64,000 bases of DNA from positions 69,275,754 through 69,339,753 of the forward strand of contig NC_081847.1 in NCBI RefSeq assembly GCF_963259705.1, in the 5' to 3' direction. A model generated the notes under the pieces. That model saw only the letters and a program-made list of their open reading frames with translations, was not told where the DNA came from and searched no databases. Made by a program: the position numbers and the translations under genes. Source of the stretch: Myotis daubentonii (Eukaryota; Chordata; Mammalia; Chiroptera; Vespertilionidae). Positions 33,340-43,911 of the stretch are shown piece after piece (the first letter of the stretch is position 1; the number at the start of each line of letters is the position of its first letter).

Positions 33340-33510
33340 TGTGTGGGCGCGGGGCCAGGCACAGTGCCCCATGCACATCATCTCATTGAATCAGAGTGGG
33401 ATCCTTTAATAAGCCCACTCCACAGATGAAAACACTGACGCTCGGGCAAGGAAAGCTGGTAAGTGGTGGGTTCAAACCTATGTCGGCACAAAACCAAACC
33501 TTCTAAGCTA
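33340..33510 (-). mobile_element. MIR SINE
   Basis: 'atcatctcattgaatcagag' and 'ccacagatgaaaacactgac' are reverse MIR. Confidence 0.7.
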
Positions 33511-34019
33511 TCGACTGCTCATTTCTTTAAAGTGTAAATTTTATAATGGAATATTAATCTTCATGGGGTTAATCCAATAAAATTGTCACGGAAAGAGGCT
33601 GGCGATGGAGTCATTGAGCAGAACCAACTGTGTTTGCAGTAACGGCTGGAGACCTCTTTCTGCACAAGGGAGAGGGACTTGGTTCCTCTGTTCGTTCCTT
33701 TTCGGGGTTTCTTTCCCTCCATGTCTTCATAACAAAGGGGAGGAGTGGGACCGGTAATGCCCAGCAACCACGGAAGGACAGCACAGTGGCAGCGAGGTGG
33801 GGTCTGGCCTGGCCATGCTGGTCAACCTCCCCGGGTCACTGTCACACCCTCTCTAACATGGGATAACGGAAGAACCCACCAGTGAGGATGGGAGGCCATG
33901 GTGCATGTAAGCACTTACTCAAGCAGGGTTCACAGGAGTGCTCCGACCTGCTCCTCCCCCTGCCAGCCCCATCCTCCCAAATGCCTGGGCAGGACACCTC
34001 GCCCAGATCATTCCCTCAG
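33511..34019. other. Unannotated DNA
   Basis: No gene or repeat recognised. Confidence 0.4.
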
Positions 34020-34385
34020 CAAAGGCCATCATCTCCACCTTCAAAATATATCCAGGGTCACCTACTCTCACCACCCCTGCTGCCACCCCCCTGGTCCAAG
34101 TCACCGTCACTTCTTGCCTACACAGTCTCCTTTTGGGTGTCCCTGCTCTGCCTTTGCAGTCTATTCCCACGGCAGCCAGAGGGATTCTGCTCGAGGTAAG
34201 TGAGATCCTGTCCCTCCTCTGCGTGGAGCTCTCCTAGGGCTCCCACCTCATTCAGAGTAGAAGCCAAAAACCTAACCATGGCATAGAATGCTCTGGCTAC
34301 TTCCCTGACCACAGCTCCTGCCCTGCTCGCCTCACTGCTCCAGCTACAATGGACTCCTGGCCCTTCCTGAACACACCAGGCTCTA
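34020..34385 (+). mobile_element. L2 LINE fragment
   Basis: 'gcagccagagggattctgct', 'gagatcctgtccctcctctg', 'agctcctgccctgctcgcct' are L2 3' phrases. The gtaagt near 34195 is part of this repeat, not a real splice donor. Confidence 0.8.
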
Positions 34386-34569
34386 TCCCATCAGATCAGC
34401 CATGGTGAAAGGAGCTTGAAATCAGCCATGATGAGAGTATTTACCCAACAGGAAGTGGCAAACACTACAGTTCAGTGCTTTTGCTTTCAAGAGAGCCAGA
34501 TTACCAGTACAGCACCGCAGTGACGACTATATTTTAAACTAAAATTAAACCAGAAACACTACTCTTCCC

Positions 34570-34815
34570 TATTCTCCCCTAATACTCCCTAGTCACCTAC
34601 TCCTGCTTAATTATATTCACCATACTTAACACACTGTTGCACTAAATATATATTTGCTTATGTCCTTGTAATTGTCTATCTCTCTTCCACCAAAAACACA
34701 AGCTCCAAGAGGGCAAGGTCGAGGTAAGCTTTGCTCTTAGCTTCTTGTCAAGTGCCTAGAACAGTAGCTGCCTCATACTAAGTGTTCAGTAAATATGTGT
34801 TGAATGGATGACTGG
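34570..34815 (+). mobile_element. L2 LINE 3' end
   Basis: 'caagctccaagagggcaagg' then 'agtgttcagtaaatatgtgt' and 'tgaatggatgactgg'. Confidence 0.8.
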
Positions 34816-35735
34816 CACCTATGATCATTATGATAAGGAAACCTAAGCATGGGTGGTATTTCAGACCCCGATGGAACTTGGAGCACTGGTGATAGTAAAA
34901 AATAAAACATCACGTGGTCCACAGTACTAGCCCCGGGGCTGCTCTCCCTCCCTGGACATTCGTGTCTTCTTGGTTTTCCATGGCAGACCCCTGCTACCAA
35001 TTGCGAAGATGCAGTCTTGGGGAAATTCACTCTCGGGGCTGTAGCTTCACAGAACCAGAGCTGGAGGAGGCATCCATGAGCCAGCCTTGATAGCTGCCCA
35101 TTCACCATAGTAAAACCTACTGTTTGCAATTTTTTTTCCAAGTAGCATCTACCATGGCCTCTCTAAGGTACAAGTTGAGAAATTCTCCAAAGACTCTAAG
35201 ATTGTTCAACCTCTCTTCCAACGCTGAATTCCTTCTCTACCATCGTAGACAGGCAGTCTTAAGTGGCCTCCACAGTTGGCAAGTCCACCTATGATTAAGC
35301 CAAAATCAGCCAACGCATAACCTCACTGCCAATCTGGGCCTATGGGGACATAATTCAGATCAGTTTTTCTTACTTATGGTGAGAAAACTCTTTTTTTTTT
35401 TTTACTAAACTGGTCGTGGGTGCCTGGAGCTCAGGAAACGATTTACTTCTGAAAGGAGTGAGGTCCATATGTAGGCATGTTAAATGCCATCCTATAATGC
35501 ACCGGGCAGACCTCCACAACAAAAACTGTCCAATCCCCACTGTTCACAGTGTCTATGTTGAGGAAACATGACTTACCCAAAGACACATGCTTTCCCCCCC
35601 TTATTTCCTTAGCACTAATGACCAACTTGGCTGATACTTCATTTCATACTTTTGTGGGAGACTTGGCTATGGGAAACATGTCCTTTTCCTCTTAAATCTA
35701 CTCTAGAACAACCATCTCAACAGTAAATGGCGACT
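34816..35735. other. Unannotated DNA
   Basis: A T-run at about 35392-35403. No gene or repeat recognised. Confidence 0.4.
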
Positions 35736-35739
35736 GATC

Positions 35740-36000
35740 CTGAGCCTAGGGTCCGGGAGACAATAGGGAGAGGTGGGGATTGTGGTGAGCTGAGAACTCA
35801 TCCATCTAAAAGAGACAACCATTCCCCAGCCCCAGTCAATTGAAATCATATGGAAATGTGGGCACAGTGTTGACAGATCTTCTGATATTTCTAATGGAAG
35901 CCAGAAATGTGCATTTTTGTGTGAAATGTCCAGATTTTCAAGCACTGGCTCCCTTTTCTGTTTTAAATATTCTGCAGACCAAATAAAACGCATCTTGGTT
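35740..36000 (+). repeat. Copy B of an unnamed dispersed repeat
   Basis: 'gagaggtggggattgtggtg' (35768), 'ggaagccagaaatgtgcatt' (35896), 'gtccagattttcaagcactg' (35928), then 'accaaataaaacgc'. Same family as copy A; probably an old mammalian DNA transposon. Confidence 0.7.
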
Positions 36001-36325
36001 GCTGGCGTGCAATCTCTGTTGCATCAGATGTTACTGCAGTGTCACTAGACAGAACATGGAAAAGTCCAGCGGAGGCAAGAATGGAGGGCAAAGCTCAAAG
36101 GAGGAAAGGAACCAAGGGCTGATCACCAGAGGCCCAAGAAAGTGAGCCCTGCACAGCCGGACTCACTCCTTCCACTCCAGGTAATACCAAAGCATCTCCA
36201 ATTTCTCTGCCGAAGTCCAGTGCATCCCCCATGCTAGGCTGGAGTGTCCCAAAGACGGTGCGGATTTTGTACAAGACGCCATGAAAAGAGATGACCCCTC
36301 TGAATGCCCTTCTTTGAAATAAGAT
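36001..36325. other. Unannotated DNA
   Basis: Nothing recognised. Confidence 0.4.
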
Positions 36326-36337
36326 AATCCTCTAGGG

Positions 36338-36537
36338 CAGTGGTCGGCAAATTCATTAGTCAACAGAGCAAATATCAACAGTACAACGATTGAAATTTCT
36401 TTTGAGAGCCAAAATTTTTAAACTTAAACTATATAGGTAGGTACATTGTTATTAACTTAATTAAGGTACTCCTAAGGCTTAGGAAGAGGGGCCAAAGAGC
36501 CGCATGTGGCTCGCGAGCCAGAGTTTGCCGATCATGG
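36338..36537 (+). mobile_element. Bat-type non-autonomous hAT element with perfect TSD
   Basis: Starts CAGTGGTCGGCAAATTC and ends GTTTGCCGATCATGG. The 8-bp duplication CTCTAGGG is perfect on both sides (36330-36337 and 36538-36545), which proves a hAT-type insertion. Internal 'gagccgcatgtggctcgcga' is diagnostic of the family. Non-coding. Confidence 0.95.
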
Positions 36538-36545
36538 CTCTAGGG

Positions 36546-38005
36546 TCGTGGGAACAGTAAGTAGCATGCCTTAAAAGTTCCAACCTCATAGAAGTGTTTG
36601 AGGAGAAAAGATGATTCACCCAGAGCACAGCACAGCACCCGGAAGGACTACAGACTTCACACAGGGCCCTGCAGGCCAGTAGGAGAGGAGTGGAGAGGGT
36701 CTAGAGCGGCATTAGAATGCAGTTTTGGGGGTCCACCACCTCACTCTCAGCAAACGTTGCTGACTGCAGTTTGGAAATCTATCCCTTTCCTACTCCATCC
36801 CTAGATCCAGAGGTGGCACACGACAAAGTATAGAATCCTTCTGAATTAAGGGTTGATTAAGAAATGGGTACGTCACCTACATTTGAGTTCTTGAACCAGC
36901 TGTCCCTGAATGCAGGACTCCCCAGAACTTTTCATTTCCCCACGTCAATAAATTTCCTTTTGCTGAAACCACCTCGAAAGTAAGTTTTCTGTTACTTACA
37001 CGCAGAGCAATCTCAACAGCTATGTGGCCCCTTGGCCGGGATTTTGCTGACCCTGAGCTTTGGGGTGGGGAAGGCGGACTATGGATCCAGTGCCGTCAGC
37101 TTGGACATCTCGGTTCTTTAAAGCTCTGAGAGCTGAGCTCACTTCCGCACCCCCACTGCCCCTGCCTAATTACTCACCTTTCCAATCTCCTGTGTGGATC
37201 CTTCACGGCCCCCCTTTTTTCCACTTTCCTGTCTGTAGCCATTGGAAACGATCACCCCGTCCCTTGCAATGTGAACAACACAAGAAATGCTTTGCCATTC
37301 TAAACAGTGGCTGACAACCATTTATGAAACCTGCAAACATTTCACCACTCCTAAATCAACCCCAGATGACAAAATCATCATCATCATGCAACTAACAAAA
37401 ACCCAGCGGAGGGTGAATTTGGAGCACGTTGCCATTACCCATGATGAGGGGTGATCAGGAATCACATCCTGAGAAAGACATAAAAATGAAGCAAACTGAT
37501 TGCTCCTTGGAAGAAGTCTCAGCCCCCCTCCCCAGGAGACTCAAGTCCTACTTTTTCCTGGAACAACTTTTTAGCATCTCTTGGCATCCTTCTGGTCAGG
37601 GATTGGTAAAAAGAAACGGAAAGAGAGAACGAGAGAAGGCGCAATGCCTTTCACTGAAATTGGATTCCTGGGATCTGTGGCTGTGTTTGGAGAGTGATCA
37701 CACACTGTGAGCAAGTACGTGCGTTTTGGTGATTTAAAAATCAGGGCATTTCTCATAAAGATCCAGAGTGTAGCGTCCTTTGAGAAATCAGAATACATGG
37801 CAATATAGGGTCTTCATTCCGCACCTCCCTGCCCACTTCATTAACTTGGTTATCTGTCTGGCCACTTTGGGTATCTGAGCTTGCAATGATTGATTTCGGA
37901 TTTAGGTCCTATGTATCTATTAAAAAATCATTTCAAAATTATAATAATCTTGACTTCAGATGTGTCTGATTGACACAGAATGGCTGTGGGATTCGAATCA
38001 TGGCC
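36546..38005. other. Unannotated DNA
   Basis: About 1.5 kb with no recognised gene. A possible old LTR or LINE tail near 36935-36990 ('aataaatttccttttgctga') and the reversed dispersed repeat fragment near 37725-37790 are the only hints. Confidence 0.4.
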
Positions 38006-38009
38006 CTAC

Positions 38010-38440
38010 CTGACCAGGCCCCTCCTCCATGACCTCATCTGCCCCTGCCCCTGAACCTTGTGATCTCCCCCAGCCCCATCAGCCTCCAGGCCGCTTCCAT
38101 CTCAGAGCTTTTGAACGTGCCCTTTCCTTTCTCTAGAGTGTTCTTCCCCAGCTATTGGCACCCTCCCTCCTTCAGAGCTGTGCTCAGTGGCTGCCTGCTC
38201 AGTGAGGCCTCCCTGTCCCGGGTACATTCTATCCACCTTCTCTCGATTTTTCCACACAGGCTTGTCACCATCTGACAGTCTATGTCCCTTGCATGTTTAG
38301 GTGCTTACATTTGGTCTTTCCACACTTAATTGCAGCTCCATGAGGGAGCCGGTTCAGGTTGTGTTTGTTCACTATTGTATTCTTTGTGCCCAGAGCAGTG
38401 TGCCTGGCACACATTTTTGAATGAATGAATGAATGAGGAA
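38010..38440 (+). mobile_element. L2 LINE 3' end
   Basis: 'ctagagtgttcttccccagc', 'cactattgtattctttgtgc' and 'gcagtgtgcctggcacacat', ending in GAAT repeats at 38420-38437. Long and well-preserved L2. Confidence 0.88.
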
Positions 38441-39035
38441 GTTCAGTTTTCCATATTCAGGAGGAAATGGAGGTGGGAGATGAGGTGGAGGAGGAAGGTG
38501 AAGGAGGCAAACCCAGGAAGTCTGCCCCCCAGTCACTGAAAATCAGGCAGACCTTTCTAGAGAAAAAGACATTTTCCATGACAGAAGAAAGGGAATGAGA
38601 AGAAAAATGAAAATCCTGAAATTGGAGCCTACGGCTGCATTGCAGTGCAAGGGTTTTGATGTGTTCTTCTCCACCTCTGAGCCATGAGACCCAAAGTCCC
38701 ACCTTTTCTTGGGACAGGGTGGGGGTCTGTGTCACGGACTGGCCTTGTGACTACGGCAAGCCCTGGCCCAGGGCCTCAGTGCCCTCATCTGTTCTAGGCT
38801 GCCGACTGAGGACTTGTCCTGGCAGCGTCTCACATGGGGACGCAAAGAGCAGTGTCTCTGGCTGGGTCTGAAGTCACCTGGAAAGACCTGAGCTGTTTTC
38901 CAGCGTGAGCCTCACGTCCCAGGCACGCTTCCCTTCTCGTCCACAGCAGACGGTACCAAAGTGCATTTGTGCCGCCCAAGCAGATGTGACTTCTAGAGTT
39001 ACTTTTTCCTCGACGGCTCATCAATAGCATTTAAC
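38441..39035. other. Mostly unannotated DNA with a weak MIR
   Basis: A weak plus-strand MIR lies near 38690-38800 ('ttgtgactacggcaagccct'). The rest is unassigned. Confidence 0.45.
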
Positions 39036-39039
39036 CATC

Positions 39040-39665
39040 ATTTTTGCCGTGTGCCAGGGGCTCCTCTCGGCAGGTCATAGTTGTTAACTCTTATGATGTG
39101 GATTCACTTCATAAATGAGGAAACTGAGTCAGTAACAAGTTAGGTAAACCCAAGGTTATGTGGCTAGTAAGTAGTAGACTCTGGATTTGAACCTGGACAG
39201 ACCAGTTTTTAACCCTGGCGTTATGCTGCACTTGAAAGTTAATAGGACACACGAATACATCCTTGTAAAACACTGAAAAGAAAAATTACCGCTAAGACTA
39301 ATGCTGCCTCTGTTTCCCTCTCATGCCTATCACTAATTAATTAATTGTCTAGTTAAATGAAGGTGAAACAGAGGGTGATTTAATTCTTCCTGTGGTGGTT
39401 AAAGCAGCAGGGAGTACAGGAGTTATGAAGACAACCTCTGGAACCATCCTCCTACATACAGGGCCTGGCACTGCAGCTTACTCACTGTGTGACCTTGAGT
39501 AAGTCACTTAACCTCTCTGTGCCTTACTTTCCTCTTCTAAAATGGGAATTCTAATAGCACTTCCTTGATAGAACTCTTGTGAGGAATAAATGAGTTGGTG
39601 CCTATACTCATTCAGAACAGATCCTTGCATTGAGCAATCACTCAACAGGTTATTTTTATTAACAA
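39040..39665. mobile_element. MIR pair in opposite orientations
   Basis: Minus MIR at about 39040-39240 ('aaatgaggaaactgagtcag', 'ggatttgaacctgg') and plus MIR at about 39400-39665 ('gtgaccttgagtaagtcact', 'acctctctgtgccttacttt'). Confidence 0.85.
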
Positions 39666-40415
39666 TACAGTCATCCAAAGGGTAGTCATTCTTCTTGTGA
39701 AGATATGAGACACAGGCTAAATGTATTCAGACACTAGCGTGCCCTGGTACAACTTTCCCAACATCCTTGAGAGACCTCATTTGTTTCATTTTATTCCCCT
39801 GAGAACAGAGTGTAGAAGTTCCGTTCTGGTTAGAAGGATGGTTATTTGGGCATTCATTCATTGCCATCAGCTTGCGGGGAAGAGCTTGAGAAGTAAATGA
39901 TTTCATGTAAATGAACAGATATTTGGAAAATGTCACATTTTCAGATTTGTGTTTCTCAGACTTTGCTCATGAATCTGCCACACCTGGGTGCCACTTTTGC
40001 TAGTTCATTACCTGATGGATTTGATTTTAAACCATTTTGGTCTTAAGCATTTAAAGTGGGTGAAACCATTTGTTTGAAATTCTTGTTCTACCTTTTCCAG
40101 ATGCATGAGAAAATAAAGACAAAAACATGCAAAAAAAGTCCAGGCATGTTTTCAGTGAATGTGGAGAGGGTGCACACCCCGCTGGCAAGAAGACTGCCCT
40201 TCGGAGACTAGTGGATCCTTCCAGAATGTGTACAGTCTCGAGATGCCGCTACCTGAAGAACAGTCGGGAATAAGTCCAGGGAGCAAGAAATCTTCACTTT
40301 CCTCGAGTACTTCTGGGGGTGTGGGCGCAATTCCATAGAACCCTAAGCCCACCAATCTCGGAACGCGTAGACTGTGCTCCCGCCATCAGCGTGCTTACGT
40401 TGTATAACAAACCCC
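39666..40415. other. Unannotated DNA
   Basis: No gene or repeat recognised. Confidence 0.4.
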
Positions 40416-40419
40416 AGAG

Positions 40420-41390
40420 AGACAGCATTTGCCCCATGAATAGGGGAAGAGTCTGGAGCTGAGAGGACGTCAGTGACCTGCCCAACTTCACACAGCAGGT
40501 GGGGGCTGGAGTGTGGAGTCCCGCTTCCCCAACAGTGGCCCAACCTCTGACAACTCTGCTGCAAAGCCCCGCACGGTAGCCAAGGGCCTGGCCTGGTCTG
40601 AGGAGGAGGACACAGCCCCTTGGTCGGCAAGACTCTGCAGAGATTCTTACAAAGACTGTCACCTAGAGAAGGCTGCCACAGCCCACTGCCGTGACTTTTT
40701 CCACTTGTTGTTCGAGAAAGAGTCCATCCATTCTTAATAACACAGGTAAACATCCACAAAGACTCGGGCTCACTGAGGATGAAGGACGCTGCCGAAATGT
40801 CAGAATCGGCCGTAAATAACCCACCGAGGGTCAGGGAGAGGTCTCTGCGAGCGTCCGCGTGCTTGCTGCAGAAGGGCTGCAGGTCGTGCAGGGTCGGGCC
40901 TGGGCTTTGGGCCAGAGAGACCTGGAATGGAATGCCACTGGACAGCAGCTACTCCCCTGTCCTAACCCCAGTGTCCCCATTTGTTAAACAGATACACACA
41001 TGTCATGGGATTTTTGCTGTGGTTGTAGAGAGGATTAAATGAGTTTTGCGAAGGTGCCTCACACATCATAACTCCTGTGAGAGACTTTTAAATCCACTTC
41101 TTCCCTCTCCAATTCTCCTCCCTGAATATTGAGATTATGTTGATTCAACACTCTCAGGTAAAGGCATACTGGTATACTTTAATTCTTCAAAGTCCCAGAA
41201 GCCTGGAGAAGTTTCATGCATGCAAGAATGATACCAGGTTAAAACACCCATAGGGATATCTAACTCTTACACATTAGCATAGCCCTATGCAACATTTAAT
41301 CTCTGTTCTGGGAATAGGGAAACTGAGGCACAACCCGGCAGCAGGGCTCCCAACTCCTGACTCTCAGTCATGCACTGAACTATAAATATA
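40420..41390. mobile_element. Scattered MIR fragments
   Basis: Minus MIR at about 40420-40530 ('gtgacctgcccaacttcaca'), plus MIR at about 40930-41085 ('gtagagaggattaaatgagt') and minus MIR at about 41250-41390 ('atagggaaactgaggcacaa'). The intervals between hold nothing recognised. Confidence 0.65.
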
Positions 41391-41900
41391 AGTGAAGACC
41401 AGGATTTAGACTAGGTTAACTGGTAGAGCATATCAGATCTGGGACATTCTGAGTAGGTACCAGTCAGAGCTGGGGTTAGGTGCGGGCCATGCGTCTTTGG
41501 CAGGATAAGGCAGCAGGAAAAAAATGAGAAAACTTTTGTTTTTCTTTTTCAATTCATTAAGGTTTGTTGGGGTGAGCAAGAATCTCATTTTTTTTTCTTC
41601 CCATGACTTCCCTTTTATTTTAACGGGGAAACGTGCATTTCAAAGACTGCTCAATAGCAGCGTTGAAGTCTCAAGTTCAATCACAATGTCCCCATTGTGG
41701 CTGGGGGACTCCTTGGCCTTTAAGCTTGGGTTATAAAAATTTGGTCTGAGCCCAAAGTCTGGCTTTAATAGAATATTTTAATTTTGTTTAATGAATATTA
41801 TTTTAAATCTGTTTGGCAGTTTTAAAATGTGTTCTTTTATTTTCAAATTAAAATTTACTAATGTTCAGTACTTTCTCGGGTGTGGGGGTGCAGCAAGGAG
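41391..41900. other. AT-rich unassigned DNA
   Basis: No gene or repeat recognised. Confidence 0.4.
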
Positions 41901-41904
41901 TGGG

Positions 41905-42680
41905 GGTGATAATAATACAAGCTACCCTTTATTGAGTGCTTACTATGTGCCAAACACCCTGCTACGTGCTTTATGTGTGCAACCTCTTTTAACCCTCACA
42001 GCCGCCCAGGGAACAGCGGCCCTGTTGCCTCCACTGTCCGGGAAGTGGAGAGGGTCAGCGCCTAGCCCACCAAGGTGGCAGCATTAGTGAGCAGTGGACT
42101 TAAGGCTCAGACCAGACGTGATATTAACCACAGACGTACATTCCCTTGATATTGAAAAAGGACTTGACTGACCAATAGCTTAAAGGCATATTACTGACCT
42201 AGGATACAATTCCCTGTAACTTCAAGGGTAGTAATAGCTGGCTTGAGCACAATGGCTAGCTTATTGAGCGTTCAGCATAGACAGGCACCATAGCAAAGCG
42301 ACGTGTTTTACATGGAATACCTCATTTAAATTCTCACTAAGACTCTTTGAAGCAATTAATTATTGTTATTTTTATATTATCCCAATTTCATAAAGGAGCA
42401 ACTGAGGTCCAGAGAGCCTAAGTCATTTTCCTAAGTCACACAGCTTAATAATAATAATAATAATAATAATAATCCAGTAACTGACACTATTAACTTGATC
42501 TCCACAATAGCTCTTTGAGGAAGGCATATTATTATACAGCCTGTTGTACACATGAAGAAACTGAGGCAGGGAAAAGTTTGGTCACTTGCCTAATGTTAAG
42601 TAGTTGGTTAATACTGAGCAGGGATTTGAACCCAAGAAGCCTGCCCCTGGGTTCATGCTCTTAATCTCTAGGCTGCAAGT
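41905..42680 (-). mobile_element. Three minus-strand MIR fragments with an AAT microsatellite
   Basis: Fragments at about 41905-42110 ('attgagtgcttactatgtgc'), 42240-42445 ('cataaaggagcaactgaggt') and 42475-42680 ('gaagaaactgaggcagggaa', 'ggatttgaacccaag'). Confidence 0.85.
42446..42473. repeat. (AAT)n microsatellite
   Basis: About nine AAT/ATA units between two MIR fragments. Confidence 0.95.
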
Positions 42681-43245
42681 CAGAGCTAACGCTTGGGCAG
42701 TCTGACTCCCCCCACTCCTACCTGTTCCCCACCACCTCTTAAGGAAAGCAGAAGGTTGACTTCTGCCAGAGGCAAGAAGTGGGCCATGGCATTGCCTGAC
42801 ACAGTTTGGGGCGCAGAAGCCAGTGCACTGCTCTTACTGACTCAGGCCTGGCTTCACTGGCTGAGGGTCTGCAGGGTTGGTCTTTCCCTCCATCCTGCTG
42901 CTGGAAAGCTCAAGAAGTCATATCACTGCCCTCTGAATCCTCAATGGGAAAGAGAGGCAGTGAGATATTGGTAAAAACACACTGGGATCCTGCTATCAGA
43001 GGTGCCGGATGGGGTCCTTCTTGTTCTGGACCCCCAGGAATCAGCCTCGCTCTTAGAACACAGCTCGGTACATACTGCTGTAAAATGAGTGAAAGAATGA
43101 ACGCATTTGTAACTTTCTCCCATCGCGTGCAATGTATCAGGCATGTAGGAGACATTTGGTTAATAATAAATCAGTGAAATGGTCTATGAAATGTCCCAAG
43201 AGCATATTCTTCCTTGTCAACAAAATTTGTCTTGTCATATTGCAA
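42681..43245. other. Unannotated DNA
   Basis: Open frames of up to 123 residues on the plus strand have no recognised domain. Confidence 0.4.
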
Positions 43246-43249
43246 TAGC

Positions 43250-43380
43250 TCAGGAGTCAGCACACTTCTTCTGTAACGAGCCAGAGAGAAAATAGATTAG
43301 GCTTGGCAGGTCATGTGACCTCTGTTATTGAGTTAACTACTCAACTGCTGTTTTAGCACGACAGCAGCCACAGGCAACAG
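43250..43380 (+). mobile_element. Old hAT-Charlie MITE fragment (MER58/MER3 class)
   Basis: 'caggagtcagcacacttctt', then 'attaggcttggcaggtca' and 'actactcaactgctgtttta'. Truncated on the right. Confidence 0.7.
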
Positions 43381-43564
43381 CTTAGACCAGCTAACTTCAG
43401 GGAAGCAGCCACCAGGCCAATAGATTCCAACTCTAAACCTTCCTCAAGTCCTACAAGGACAGGCTGGAGATTCTGTGAAAATCAGCAGATGTCTCGTAAC
43501 TGAGCCCAACCTGCTTATGAGTTAATATCCCCAAGGCAAAAGCAGCTCTCCTCGGCAGGCAGGC

Positions 43565-43800
43565 AGAGGAAAGGTAGCTCTTATAATACCAGAGAGACAG
43601 GCCTAGGAGTCAAGCCTGGGTTCAGTCCTGGCTACGACACAAGCCGTGTAGCCTGGGACAAGTTCGTTCACCTCCCTGAGATTCCGTTGCCGCAGCTATA
43701 AAATAGGGATAATAAGAATAATAGCACGTTCCATCGAGGGCTGTTTAGAGACAAAAATATAAGTGTTTGCTTAGCACGTAAGTGTTCAATAAATATGGGC
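43565..43800 (+). mobile_element. MIR SINE
   Basis: 'gttcagtcctggctacgaca', 'agctataaaatagggataat', 'agtgttcaataaatatgggc'. Confidence 0.85.
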
Positions 43801-43882
43801 TACTTGGTATTTCCAAATAAATCTTGTGCTCTCTTAAAAATAAAAACTAATTTACTAAAAATGAGCCGGGCTGCCAATCAAT

Positions 43883-43911
43883 ACACGCACACACACACAC
43901 ACACACACACA
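43883..43911. repeat. (CA)n microsatellite
   Basis: Near-pure CA dinucleotide run. Confidence 0.95.

Noticed and set aside
34190..34200. Splice donor gaggtaagtg
   Set aside because: It is part of an L2 consensus-like string and has no paired acceptor or frame.
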